Position numbers and translations under genes: made by a program
Notes under the pieces: model-generated
Told to the model about the DNA's origin: nothing
The model's database searches: none
Seen by the model: the letters and a program-made list of their open reading frames with translations, nothing else
NCBI GenBank assembly: GCA_022495995.1
Contig: JAFEMH010002097.1
Location: 1 to 64,000, forward strand
Reading direction: 5' to 3'
Origin: Adenophora triphylla var. japonica
Taxonomy: Eukaryota > Streptophyta > Magnoliopsida > Asterales > Campanulaceae
DNA: 64,000 nucleotides
In this document: positions 46,620 through 59,221 of the stretch, one piece after another
Position numbering within the stretch: position 1 is the first letter of the stretch
Layout of the letters: each line of letters starts with the position of its first letter

Positions 46620-47680
46620 ATGGATCCATCTGGATTTCTTCCTTTTGATGTCGAAGCCTACAAAAGGCAACTTGAAATTGAGGAGAGTTTTATCATGAAC
46701 GAGTGTTTTGATGATAAAACTCCGAAAAAAACTCGAAAAAATTTGAAAAGAGATCACGCTTTGCACAATAAGAGCCTGATTGATGACTACTTTTTCGAAA
46801 ATGCTCTGTATAAAGATTATTTTCGACGCCGATATAGGATGCAGAAACATGTATTCCTCCGCATCGTCGAGGATCTTTCAAGCCATGACAAATACTTCAC
46901 ACAACGATCCGATTGTTCCGGCAGAGAAGGCCTATCTCCATTAGCAAAATGTACCGCAGCCATGCGACTGTTAGCATATGGTATGTCTGCTGATTCTATT
47001 GATGAATACATTAAAATAGGGAAAACTACAACGTTTGAGGCATTACGGAGATTCTGCAAGGGGGTCATTCAACTGTACGAGCAAGAGTACTTGAGAGCCC
47101 CAAACGAAGCCGACTCGCAAAGAATACTTCGAGGTCGGTGAGAAGCTGGGGTTCCCAGTGGATGATCGGGAGTATTGATTGCATGCATCGGGAGTGGAAA
47201 AATTGTCCTACCGGGTTGGGAAGGTCAATTTACTAGAGGTGATAAGGGAACCACTACGGTTATTCTTGAAGCCGTTGCAAGTCATGATTTATGGATCTGG
47301 CATGCCTTTTTTGGATGTCCGAAAACATTAAACGATATAAATGTTCTGGACCGATCGCCGCGATGATCTTGAAGGTGAAATACTCCACGAGTCAATTTCT
47401 TTGTGAATGAACGTCGCATAATATGACATATTATCTTCTGGTATCTACCCCTCTTATCCGACCTTCGTCAAATCCGTTAAACTTCCTCAAAGTGAAGAAG
47501 ACAAGTTATTTGCAAAATACCAGAGGCATATCTAAGGATATAGAACGGGCATTTGGAGTGCTCCAAGCTCGATTTAAAATCATTCGAGATCCAAACTCGA
47601 ATGTGGCGGATAGAGGACTTCGCTATGATCACGAGAGCATGTATTATATTACATAATATGATCGTTGAGGTCAACGTGAT
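46620..47680 (+). pseudogene. PIF/Harbinger transposase (DDE superfamily) relic
   Basis: The first 173 codons are clean (DYFRRRYRMQKHVFLRIVED, SPLAKCTAAMRLLAYGMSAD, YIKIGKTTTFEALRRFCKG), the N-terminal part of plant Harbinger transposases. A frameshift at about 47140 leads to GSIDCMHREWKNCPTG with the first catalytic Asp, then TRGDKGTTTVILEAVASHDL and HAFFGCPKTLNDINVL with the second. Further shifts precede ERAFGVLQARFKII and the last helix. The family cuts and pastes at TTA/TAA sites, which fits the flanks. At least three frameshifts inactivate it. Confidence 0.88.
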
Positions 47681-48089
47681 ACGTATTCTCAAAATTGGCT
47701 TCACTTTCGTGATCACCCGAGGCAAGTGGGTCTAGTACACAACAACCATTCTCAACCGAGGTATTACCGCTTTGAAAATCATGTACGTACTAGATCGGAT
47801 TTGCGTGATCAAAGGGCTCATAAACAATTGCAGAACGATCTAGTCAAACACATATGGGCAAAGTTCGCAAATCAGTGATTTTTAAATTTTATTGTACCGT
47901 GAGTCGAGTCTATGTATCGTATGCTCTTTTTTTTCATCGTTTGTGGAACGAGCTAAGTTTATTGTAACTTTTCTTATTTTTATTAAAATTAAAATATTCT
48001 CGTATTTATTTAATTGCTTCGAAAAAAATTAATTAAGTGTGAATTAAAAAAAATCTCGAATTAAAAAAATTAAATAAAATCTCGAATTA

Positions 48090-48640
48090 AAAAAATTAAA
48101 AAAAAATCGAGTTTATAAATAAAAACATTAATAATTTATTTTTTAATAATAAATTATTATTATTTTTTAATTATAAAATTAATTATTGTAAATAAAATAA
48201 AAAGTGGTGGGGTATAGAATGATGAGTTGGGAGGAGTTGAATTTTAAACTAAACTAGCTTATTGTGCAGGGTGTAGTTGAGAAAGTAGTTGAATGATTAA
48301 GTGGATGGAGAGAGAAGATGAGATGTCGTGATATTAGGGTAGTTGAATATTTTTGGGTGGTTGAGTTATTGGACTTGGTCTAATATCACGATACCTCATC
48401 TTCTCTCTCCATCCACTTAATCATTCAACTACTTTCTCAACTACACCCCCCACAATAAGCTAGTTTAGTTTAAAATTCAACTCCTCCCAACTCATCATTC
48501 TATACCCCACCACTTTTTATTTTATTTACAATATTTAATTTTATAATTAAAAAAATAATAAAAATAATAATAATTTATTATTAAAAAATAAATTATTAAT
48601 ATTTGTATTTATAAATTCGAGATTTTTTTAATTTTTTTTA
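48090..48640. repeat. Large fold-back at the Harbinger right end
   Basis: Arms of about 245 bp (48090-48336 and 48381-48640) pair closely, for example GGATGGAGAGAGAAGATGAG with its complement. The loop of about 44 bp is the terminal repeat of the inner element, ending TATTGGACTTGGTC. Confidence 0.85.
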
Positions 48641-49132
48641 ATTCACACTTAATTAATTTTTTAACACCTACAAATTATTAATTTATATTGAAAAAATAGT
48701 ATTTTTTTTTCTGTGTCCAAATCAAATGAAACAAGACTCTATTTGTAGATAAAAAAAATTAAGAATTTTGATGTAAAAAATTTTTTTTTTTGATATAAGA
48801 TAATTGCCTTCGAAAAATTAGGAGGATTTAAACAAAAAAAAATCAGTATCCAATCAGACCGTGACAAGTGGCGCCCTAGGAAAAAAAGAAAAAAAAAGCC
48901 AAACCTTTCAGCTTAACGCGCCTCTTTCGCGCGTGAGTTGCACGCTCCTTCTCCGGCCCAATAGGATTGCGACACGTGGCATAGATGGGCCCCACTTTTT
49001 TTCTTCAACCCGGTTGGAATTTCTCAACTACACCCCTTCAACTACCCCCCCCCATTCAACCCCTTATTGCCCCTTCCCAACTAATTGAATCCTTCTCAAC
49101 CCCCTCCCTCAACTATCCTATTGGACTTGGTC
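48641..49132 (-). mobile_element. Opposite-orientation Harbinger arm
   Basis: Read on the minus strand it starts GACCAAGTCCAATA and continues as a diverged version of 44204-44520, sharing CAACCGGGTTGAAGAAA and a GC-rich segment with GCGCG. Part of it (48700-48960) also resembles 55680-55930 in the Helitron. Confidence 0.65.
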
Positions 49133-49150
49133 TTAGATCAAAGTAGACTA

Positions 49151-50260
<1,110 letters not shown>

Positions 50261-50302
50261 CTAACATGGACACTCTTCTTGTTTTTTTTCCTTTCCCAAA
50301 TA

Positions 50303-50604
50303 CTCACTTCGTCCAGGACAAAGAGTCCTATCTAGTGTTTGCACGCTTATTAAGAAAATACTAAGAAATAAGTGAACAATGACAAGTGAGTTTGGGATAT
50401 AATTGTCCAACACTGTTTATGATTCAAGTGGATAAAAAGTAGTGTAGTAACTATTAATTTTTTTGTAGTTCTATGAAAAGAAAATTGTATAAATGTTCAA
50501 AACACTATTCATTATTTGTCATTTTGGAAATAAAGCAAACTAGGACTCTTAGTTTGAGACGGATCAAAAGGGAAAGTATGACTCTTGAAGTGGGGCGGAG
50601 GTAG
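50303..50604. mobile_element. MITE, unit 3 copy of the 36933 element
   Basis: Same site and family as 36933-37282; TA flanks. Shared presence groups units 2 and 3. Confidence 0.8.
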
Positions 50605-51063
50605 TACTATTATTTGTTCGTTCACATTTGACTTGTTAACATTTTTAACAAATATGTTTTACTTATGTGCGCATTTAATCTATTTTCTTATTTAGAAATG
50701 CGATATTTATTTTAAAATAATTAAAAAAAATTGTGACATTTATTTTGAGATACTCAAAAAATAAATAAATACATAGTATAATAAAAACACTTGTACTAGT
50801 TGACTTTAGAACTAGTACAATCTATCGATGTATATTAATTAACTAATTGCCCCTTGTACAAGTTAATGACCCTTGGGTGATTTTCATCCGAAAAGCCTAA
50901 AATAGAAAAGTAAGTTATCAATTTTTTTTTATAACCTAGATGACAGTGTTTGCAGTCCTATAATTTTAGGAACTATGAATCAACTTTCATGATCCAATAG
51001 GCATGTAAATTCGGGTATAATCTTAGTCACCAATTTGGTAATTGACTACAAAGAGAATGTCAG

Positions 51064-51256
51064 CAGGAGCGGATTCAGAATTTTCAAATCGCATGAGATT
51101 GGTATTTAAAAAATATTATAAACAATAATAACAGTGAAAAATAACTTCATGTATAAAAAAACTTACATATAATCGGTGACTTTGATAATTTTTTTTTTAA
51201 AAATTCTGAGGTGGGCTGGAGCCCATGCTTGTCAATTAGGTCTAAATTCACCCCTG
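51064..51256 (+). mobile_element. Short hAT-like MITE, unit 3 copy
   Basis: Orthologous in position to 37754-37955 (CAGGAGCGGATTCAG ... TTCACCCCTG). Confidence 0.65.
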
Positions 51257-51259
51257 AGA

Positions 51260-52470
51260 ATGTGCATCAGTAATTATATCACTTGTCACCAAGTTGCTAC
51301 TCCCACCTAATTAGGGGTTCCACTATCAATCTCTAATACTTAAGTCTAATTCTATCATTATCATTAGGAGCCTAATTCTTTTTTGACTTTTTTTTTTTTG
51401 TTGGGTATGATATTTGTTATGCAGAAACTTGAAAAATAGTAATATCACAATTAATGATGAACGAATTATTCAAGATTATTGAAAACGAGTGTTTGTAGAA
51501 CGTTGAGTTCTTTACCTACTCCTCCTATCAGTTTTATAAACATGTAAAGATTTTTGATTAGTTTTTAGTAATTATTTTTGAAAATTTTAATTTAGAAAAT
51601 TTATGTTTGACAAAAAAAAATTCACGCAATTTCATTTTATGAAAATGAAAACAAGTTTATATAATTGTAATCTATATTTAGCGACCAATTAATTAGACGT
51701 TTTAGAGGCACACATTGCACTTTGTCCAGCATCGAAATTGTTGCAGTGGTCATCTTCTGGCCAGTTCACTAAACCAAATCGGATACTGAACATATACATT
51801 GAATCTACGATCAGGTTCGATACAACGCGCCAAAATTATATTAAAGAATTGACTATATTAAAGAATTCAAGTCACTTAATTAGCTGAATTCAGTTGCAAA
51901 ATTATACGAATTTCTCATACAATTACAATGTTTTTTTAGAGACATAATCATTGTTGCATTTTATTTCCCAAAGTTATCAATATCTCAAAGGATTAGTATA
52001 AAGTAAAGGCACGATGATACCTTCAGACACCAAAAACAAAAAATACTTTCGCAAAATGATTTATAGAAAGGAGTTTTTACCAAAAATTATCTCAAAAATA
52101 TGTTATTTATATAAAAAAAAAACATGCAAGTTATGATATTACAAAAGATGCATTTATCAGTTGTTTATAATTGATAAATTTATTTATCAGTTTTTTAAAG
52201 AGTATTTTGTGTTTGATTTTTTTGTTAAACAACTAATAAATGCATTTATCAGTTATTTGACAGATAAATGCAAAAAAAAAAACAATTTTTTTAAAGTAGT
52301 TTTTGTAATGTTTAAAGAATTTTTTGTAATATCCAACTTGTGTGGGTTTTTTTTTTTTTTGTAATGTCTATCTTTTAAAAATGTTTTTTGGTAAATGCCC
52401 CTCGATAAATATTTTATGCAACACAATATATGAAATAATTGGAACAATTAAAATTGAAAAGGAAAGATAT
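51260..52470. other. Unit 3 non-coding stretch with a unit-specific part
   Basis: Homology to unit 2 ends near 51,680. On the minus strand 51831-51673 gives a short coding-like run with NWPEDDHCNNFDAGQSAMC before a stop; I do not recognise it. 52150-52270 has direct and inverted copies of ATTTATCAGTT. Confidence 0.35.
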
Positions 52471-52471
52471 A

Positions 52472-52746
52472 CTCCCTCCGTCCCAATAAAAGCTTCACTA
52501 ATTACCCAAAAGGGCGTCCCGTTAGAAGCTTCACCTTTCCTTTTTTGGCAAAGAATCTTTACTATTTCCTCCACTCATTCTCTCTCCTACATTATTTTAA
52601 TACTCACAACACCATTATAATTTACTATTCTCTCCACTAATTCTCTCTCCTATTTTCAAATTACACTCACAACATTTTTTTTTCCCTCCCATTTTCATAA
52701 TTTGTGTCCACCCAAAAGGGTGAAACACTTATTGGGACGGAGGGAG
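52472..52746. mobile_element. Stowaway-like MITE
   Basis: Ends CTCCCTCCGTCCCAATAAAA and TTATTGGGACGGAGGGAG, TA flanks. Only in unit 3. Confidence 0.9.
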
Positions 52747-53233
52747 TAATTACTTTCAAGATAAACACTTCTTTGAGAATGTCTGAAAAAGAAAAGTGGT
52801 ACTATTAATATTATTATTGAAATTATTTTATTTCACTATTTGAAGTTGTTCTGGGAATAAAAATGTGTCATCTCAACCCCAAAATTGCAGATCGTGCCAT
52901 AGATTAATCACGAATATAGGGACATATATGGGATTAGAAAGTACGATAAATGAAAATGAAATTTACGCAAATTGAATAGTTAACAACTAGTTGCTTTAGT
53001 GTGAACTCAATTTAATTTATTGCATTTGTTTTGCCAAACGTATGAATAATTGTGTTTTACTTGTCATTATAAAGTTTTGCTAAATTTAATTATTTTTCTT
53101 TTAGGAAAGTCAATAATATACTCTATTTTAGACGAGTAAATAACCAAAATTTAATTCATTTTTATACCGTAAAAAATATTATTAAATGAAAATTAAAAAT
53201 TAGGAGACTGAAGACTTTTAAATAACACTCATA
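52747..53233. other. Non-coding DNA between MITE and Helitron
   Basis: From about 53,040 it matches unit 2 (38540-38720). No gene. Confidence 0.5.
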
Positions 53234-53559
53234 CTAGTTTAACCCCCGTGCGATGCACGGACAGTTAATAACGAATAACTGATCGAAATCTAAACGAATA
53301 CAAAAGAAAAAGAGATGTTTGTATACATTGTAAAAAAATTATTTGTAACATATATTATGAGTAAAAATATCAGATTGAAGGTCACTAAAATAAATATTGT
53401 GTTACATCCGAGAGATTGTATTCAAATATAAAATTTGATTCTTATTCGTATTCAATTTGTATTTACATATAAAAAATTATTTATATTCCATTCAAAATTG
53501 AAATTCGAATTATTCGATTAAAATATTTTATTTGACCTACTTTTTGAAAAAAATACAAA

Positions 53560-53815
53560 GTCAAAACCAAGGTCACGGCCGGTCAAAACCAAGCCGCCCA
53601 TTGGATAAAGCCACGGACGAACCATGCATGCTTGGCTAAGCTTCATTCTCATTATATAACCAAGGAAACCCATCTTACTTTGTTTTTTTTTCTATGTGGG
53701 ATAAAAGCCAAGGCCAAGGCCAAGACAGATTTCCCACATATAAAGAAAACAAATCAAAAATGGCCTTGACCTTGGTATATAAAGAGGCTTCAAGTTCAAG
53801 GTAGGTGTAATTATA
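53560..53815. other. Inverted-repeat-rich, promoter-like segment in the Helitron
   Basis: Has CATGCATG, two TATA-like stretches (TTATATAACC, GTATATAAAGAGGC), ATGTGGGA and its complement TCCCACAT, and AAGGCCAAGGCC with its inverse. It could be a captured promoter or only secondary-structure DNA. Confidence 0.3.
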
Positions 53816-53856
53816 TTTATATACATATATATATAATTTTAAATATAAAATATATA

Positions 53857-53858
<2 letters not shown>

Positions 53859-53919
<61 letters not shown>
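53859..53919. repeat. (TA)n microsatellite
   Basis: About 60 bp of TA dinucleotides. Confidence 0.95.
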
Positions 53920-53924
<5 letters not shown>

Positions 53925-53984
53925 AATAATTATTAATATTAAATATATATATAATAATTAATAAATTAAAGTCCTTCACCAAAT

Positions 53985-54737
<753 letters not shown>

Positions 54738-55145
54738 TTTGAAAGAATGGCCCATTTTAAATATATAGATGGAGAATAAAAAAATTGAGACCAAGCTTTT
54801 AGTAAAATGAGTACATACACCATTTTCTACCCACATTAAAAAAAATCAAAAAATAAAATAAATTGAAATAATAATTTCTTTCTCTAAAAATATTATTTAT
54901 TTTCGTCACTAATTTTTAATTTTTTGAATCAAATTAATTCCTATATTATAAATACACAATTTTTAATACGAATAGAAAAATTGACTAATTTATTAATACT
55001 TTATTTACTATGCTTCAAAAGATTTATTTAAAAAAATTAAATAAAATTGTTTGATATAACGAACTAAAATAAAAAAAATAATCATATTACCCCATCCCAC
55101 TTATTAAATACAGTAGAAACCAAAACCCACACTCATCACACTCCC

Positions 55146-55148
<3 letters not shown>

Positions 55149-55217
<69 letters not shown>
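55149..55217. repeat. (TA)n microsatellite
   Basis: About 69 bp of TA, followed by a short ATT run. Confidence 0.95.
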
Positions 55218-55221
<4 letters not shown>

Positions 55222-55289
55222 ATTATTATTAACTTAAATAACCCTATATACTTAATAAATACAAAATTATTTTGTTTAAAAAAATTCAA

Positions 55290-55365
55290 CACCATCCTAA
55301 TTCATCATCCTATACCCCACCACTTTTACTTTTTTTTTCGATTCTTTATTTTCATGATTAGTCAA

Positions 55366-55455
<90 letters not shown>

Positions 55456-55930
55456 TTCATTTATAATTAAAAATAAATACTTCACACTTAATTAATTTTC
55501 ACTCAAAATATATTAAAATAAAAGGAAATTAAGAAAGGATCATCAAGAAATTTATATTTAAAAAAGAGGGTTATTTTTTTCGTAAAAAATAATTTTGACT
55601 AAAAACATATTGAAAAATTAAAAATTACAAAAATAATAAAGGATATTTAAGATATTTATATTTAAAAATAAAGGTTTTTTTTCTGTGTCCAAATCAAATG
55701 AAAAAAGTCTCTATTTAAAGAGAAAAAAAATTTATGAATTTTGGTGTAAATAAAAATTAAAAACAAAATAATTTATTATAAAATAATTGAGGTAAAAGAA
55801 ATTGGTGAGAAATAAAAAATCAAAATCCAACCAACCAATAAAAGGACGCCAAGTGTCCAACCCATAAAAAAAAAATCAGTATGTTTCAAGCGCTTAACGC
55901 GCCACTGTCGGCGCGTCTCTTTCCCCGTGC
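55290..55930. mobile_element. Harbinger-derived segment inside the Helitron
   Basis: Collinear with 48470-48960: CATCCTATACCCCACCACTTTT, an ATT-rich core, CACACTTAATTAATTTT, then TGTCCAAATCAAATGAAA and CTCTATTT. Shows either capture of a Harbinger arm or a Harbinger-family MITE inserted in the Helitron. Confidence 0.65.
55366..55454. repeat. (ATT)n microsatellite
   Basis: About 89 bp of ATT trinucleotides. Poly-Asn minus frames over it are artefacts. Confidence 0.95.
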
Positions 55931-56131
55931 CTAGGAAATGACGTAAATGCCCTTCAGCAAAATGTCGACATGTGTCCTAAATTTAAAAAATAAAAAAAGG
56001 AAAAATAAAAGAAGACCAATCATATCATGCCACATGTCGGTTCAGTTGGTTTTTTTCACTTTTGCCACCGTTTGAAATGACGAAAATGCCCCTCATACCT
56101 CCTTAAATTACCAAGATCTTGTTATTATATA

Positions 56132-56415
56132 CTCCCTCCGTCCCGGTAGTATTAGCACGGTTACTGTTTGCGCGGGAATTAAGGAATATGATATTTTAAT
56201 AAAATGTTGTGAGTGTAAAAGAATGAGTGGAGAGAGAATGAGTGGAGGGTGTAATAAATTATAATGGTGTTGTGAGTATTAAAATAATGTAGGAGAGAGA
56301 ATGAGTGGGGTTGGGTGAATATTTTATTAATATAAAGTTTCCTTTTTGGGAGTGTGTGGATATTAGCGGGACGCCCAAAAAGAAAAGTGTGTTAATATTA
56401 GCGGGACGGAGGGAG
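56132..56415. mobile_element. Stowaway-like MITE in the Helitron 5' end
   Basis: Ends CTCCCTCCGTCCCGGTAGTA and TATTAGCGGGACGGAGGGAG; TA flanks. Confidence 0.9.
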
Positions 56416-56660
56416 TATATATATATAGATTTCTAGATGAGGCGGCCTGGTTCCACATGCCCAAAGAACATGGTTTGGTGGTCCTACGCTACTCATATAA
56501 ATTCAAACCTCACCTATAATTTTTAAATAACACCCTTTTTCTACTCTCTTCTCTTGCAAGACAAATATATTTTGGAGACCCAAGACTTTCGTTTTCAATT
56601 ATTACATCAAAAATGTCCCAATATATATACATACTACTATCCCAAAATAAATAATATATA

Positions 56661-56995
56661 CTCCCTCCGTCCCAATTTAAGGGTCCCGAGGTAATATTTC
56701 ACGCTTTTTAAAAAAAAAAAATGATTAAAGAATTGCAAATGGGTAGAAGATTAGAGGTGAGAGAATGTAAAACTTAAAACATTTATGATAAAACCTCTTT
56801 TTGATTTTTTTTTTTTTATAAATATGTTAACTTTATTATAAGTGCATAATAATGAATATTTTTTTTGTAAATATATTTATATTATAAGGGTATAAATGTC
56901 CGAAACATTGTTCAAAATTTGCCATTTATAGAATGAGACTCTTAGTATGGGACGGATAAAAAGGAAAAGTAGGACTTGAAGTGGGACGGAGGGAG
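56661..56995 (+). mobile_element. MITE shared by all units (unit 3 copy)
   Basis: Ends CTCCCTCCGTCCCAATTT and AAGTGGGACGGAGGGAG; TA flanks. Same orientation as unit 1. Its interior also matches the MITE hosting the Copia remnant at the window start. Confidence 0.85.
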
Positions 56996-57280
56996 TAATT
57001 ATTAATTTAAAAAAAATTAAATCTGAGTCATTAATATAAGAGATGACTAGGGAGTGTTCAACTTTGCATGCCCCTAGTCCCATGTTTGAGTATGTATAAT
57101 AATTCATATGCTTAGCTGTCTGCAAACAGTTATTCAACGACATTTTCGTAGTTCAAGCATTAATAAAATTAGCTTATTCAAATAATATATTGACCAGAAT
57201 GTATTAATCTAATGCACTATTCAACCATGCAAGTTAATTACCATGAAACTTATTATAGGGTAAAAAGAGAGTTTTTGAGC

Positions 57281-57288
57281 TATAAATA
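57281..57288 (+). promoter_or_regulatory. TATA box of the broken extensin gene 3
   Basis: TATAAATA, 61 bp upstream of the ATG at 57342. The promoter looks intact, so a transcript may still be made. Confidence 0.75.
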
Positions 57289-57341
57289 GGGTGATGAGGC
57301 TGCTTTTAGAACATATCAAAAACCCCATTTTGATTGTAAAC

Positions 57342-58140
57342 ATGAGTCCTAAGATGGGCTCTCTCATTCTCCTTCTCCTAGTGGCCTTTGTGACCTTCCC
57401 ATCACAAACCATTGCTGCTGATGATAAGTACGTTTACTCTTCACTAGGGATGGCAACGGGGCGGGTTCGGGACGGGTTCTTCATTTCCCAAACCCGCCCC
57501 TAAAATCATCTACCCTGTCCCGAACCCGCCCTGCCCCGTGACTTGGCCTCCTCCTGTTTACAAGTCACCTCCCCCACCGGTTTACAAGTCACCACCTCCC
57601 CCGGTTTACAAGTCACCACCACCACCTGTTTACAAGTCACCACCTCCCCCGGTTTACAAGTCCCCACCCCCTCCCGTCTACAAATCACCACCACCACCTG
57701 TTTATAAGTCACCACCTCCTCCAGTTTACAAGTCACCACCTCCTCCAGTTTACAAGTCCCCACCACCCCCAGTGTACAAATCCCCGCCACCACCGGTTTA
57801 CAAGTCCCCACCTCCCCCAGTATACAAATCACCACCACCACCGGTTTACAAGTCCCCACCTCCCCCGGTGTATAAATCACCACCTCCTCCAGTTTACAAG
57901 TCTCCACCACCACCGGTTTACAAGTCACCACCACCGCCAGTTTACAAGTCACCGGTGTACAAATCACCACCACCACCGGTTTACAAGTCTCCACCTCCCC
58001 CAGTGTACAAATCACCGCCACCACCAGTTTACAAGTCACCACCCCCACCAGTCTACAAGTCTCCACCTCCCCCAGTTTACAAGTCACCACCTCCTCCACA
58101 TTACATCTACAGTTCACCACCTCCTCCTTATCGTTATTAA
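57342..58140 (+). pseudogene. Extensin-like gene, copy 3, broken by insertion
   Basis: The signal peptide is identical in type to copy 1 (MSPKMGSLILLLL then VAFVTF) and the frame continues to DDKYVYSS. There an insertion of about 102 bp (57445-57546) brings a stop at 57501-57503, after 53 codons. The rest of the gene (57547-58140) keeps about 23 VYK units and the HYIYSSPPPPYRY tail in a different frame, with one shortened unit (SPVYK). No protein with both signal and repeats can be made without frame repair. The 3'-UTR intron sites remain (58163-58439). Confidence 0.88.
57445..57546 (+). mobile_element. hAT-like short insertion in extensin gene 3
   Basis: Begins TAGGGATGGCAACGGGGCGG and holds an inverted GC-rich pair (GGGGCGGGTTCGGGACGGG and CCCGAACCCGCCCTGCCCC). 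The expected right end, TTGCCATCCCTA, is missing and ACTTGG stands there, so the right end seems truncated. Genes 1 and 2 give the empty site. Confidence 0.7.
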
Positions 58141-58162
58141 GCAATGCCAAGAATTCTTTAAG

Positions 58163-58439
58163 GTAATTAATCTTAGCTTAAACTAACTTACCCAACTTAA
58201 TTATAACATTCGTTTTAATTATTATGCCAAATTAACAACAAATTAAAAAAGCTCAAATACTCATTCGATTAACGAAAGTTGAGCTTTATCAGTAGCTAGC
58301 TAGTAACTTCTCAAACAAGAAATGGCATACAATTTATTCCACTTTTTCTCTGTTATATTAATTGATAATGCAAATATTCTATTCCACTTTTTTAGTCTGG
58401 TACATTAAGCTAATGATTTAACGACATTTATTCTTGCAG
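58163..58439 (+). other. 3'-UTR intron of extensin copy 3
   Basis: Donor and acceptor as in genes 1 and 2. The exon after it has (GA)n, then an extra T-rich stretch (about 58558-58645) not present in the other copies. Confidence 0.65.
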
Positions 58440-58688
58440 GATATCGAAGGCTGCTTATTCGAAGAGAGAGAGAGAGAGAGAGAGAGAAAATAAATTTACC
58501 TGAAGAGAGAGAAACAAAAATAAAAATAAATTTTATATTTTAGTGTTGTTGATGTAAGCGCGTCTACTTTGTTTCTTTCATTTTTATTTTCATTTTCTTT
58601 TCTTTTCCTTTTGTATTTTGTATTTTGTTGGTATTTGGATTTATCTTATGTAAGTGTGTGTTGGTTGAGGAAGGCTGATTTTTGGCTT

Positions 58689-58694
58689 AATAAA
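58689..58694 (+). terminator. Poly(A) signal of extensin copy 3
   Basis: AATAAATTAAG; a MITE is inserted just downstream at 58705. Confidence 0.6.
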
Positions 58695-58704
58695 TTAAGA
58701 AATA

Positions 58705-58986
58705 CTCCCTCCGCCCCACGTCATTGTGAACCATTTTTTCGGGCACAATAATTAAGAAATATTATTAAGATAATAAAAATGTGTGGTAGAAAATGAAGAG
58801 AGAGAATGAGTGAAGTTAATAGTAGGTTGGTTGAATAAATTGTATGGTGAAAAATGAAGAGAGAGAATGAGTGGATGGGGTAGGGTGAATATAAAATAAT
58901 AAATTTGTTTCCATTTTGGGTAGTTTGCATTCACGTGGGACGAACCAAAATGAAAATAAGTTTGCATTCACATGGGACGGAGGGAG
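58705..58986. mobile_element. Stowaway-like MITE
   Basis: Ends CTCCCTCCGCCCCACGT and CATGGGACGGAGGGAG; TA flanks. Genes 1 and 2 show the empty site (AAGAAATAGATTTCGAG). Confidence 0.9.
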
Positions 58987-59221
58987 TAGATTTCGAGCTA
59001 CTTCTCCTACTAGTCTCAAATTTCATATTTCCTTTTTATGTAGGCATATACTCTCTCTGTTTCAAAATGTTTGTCCCATTTGATTTTTTTGTTGAAGTTT
59101 AACCACAAATATATGACAATTTAATTATGTTCATGAAATTCTAAAAATTTCTATTGATTCACCATTAATAATATTATCAACAACAACTTTTAAAATTTCA
59201 TGAACATGATTAACCACTCAT

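Larger units (their letters stand above)
44204..49132 (+). mobile_element. PIF/Harbinger element block with TTA target duplication
   Basis: Terminal repeats GACCAAGTCCAATA (44204-44217) and TATTGGACTTGGTC (49119-49132) are perfect complements, flanked by TTA (44201-44203 and 49133-49135). Units 1 and 2 have the empty site (GTTAGATAAAAG, GTTAGATCAAAG). Inside are a tandem duplication of the left end, a Myb/SANT-like ORF1, a transposase relic, another right end at 48367-48380, and a large fold-back. The block is probably two related elements merged. Confidence 0.85.
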
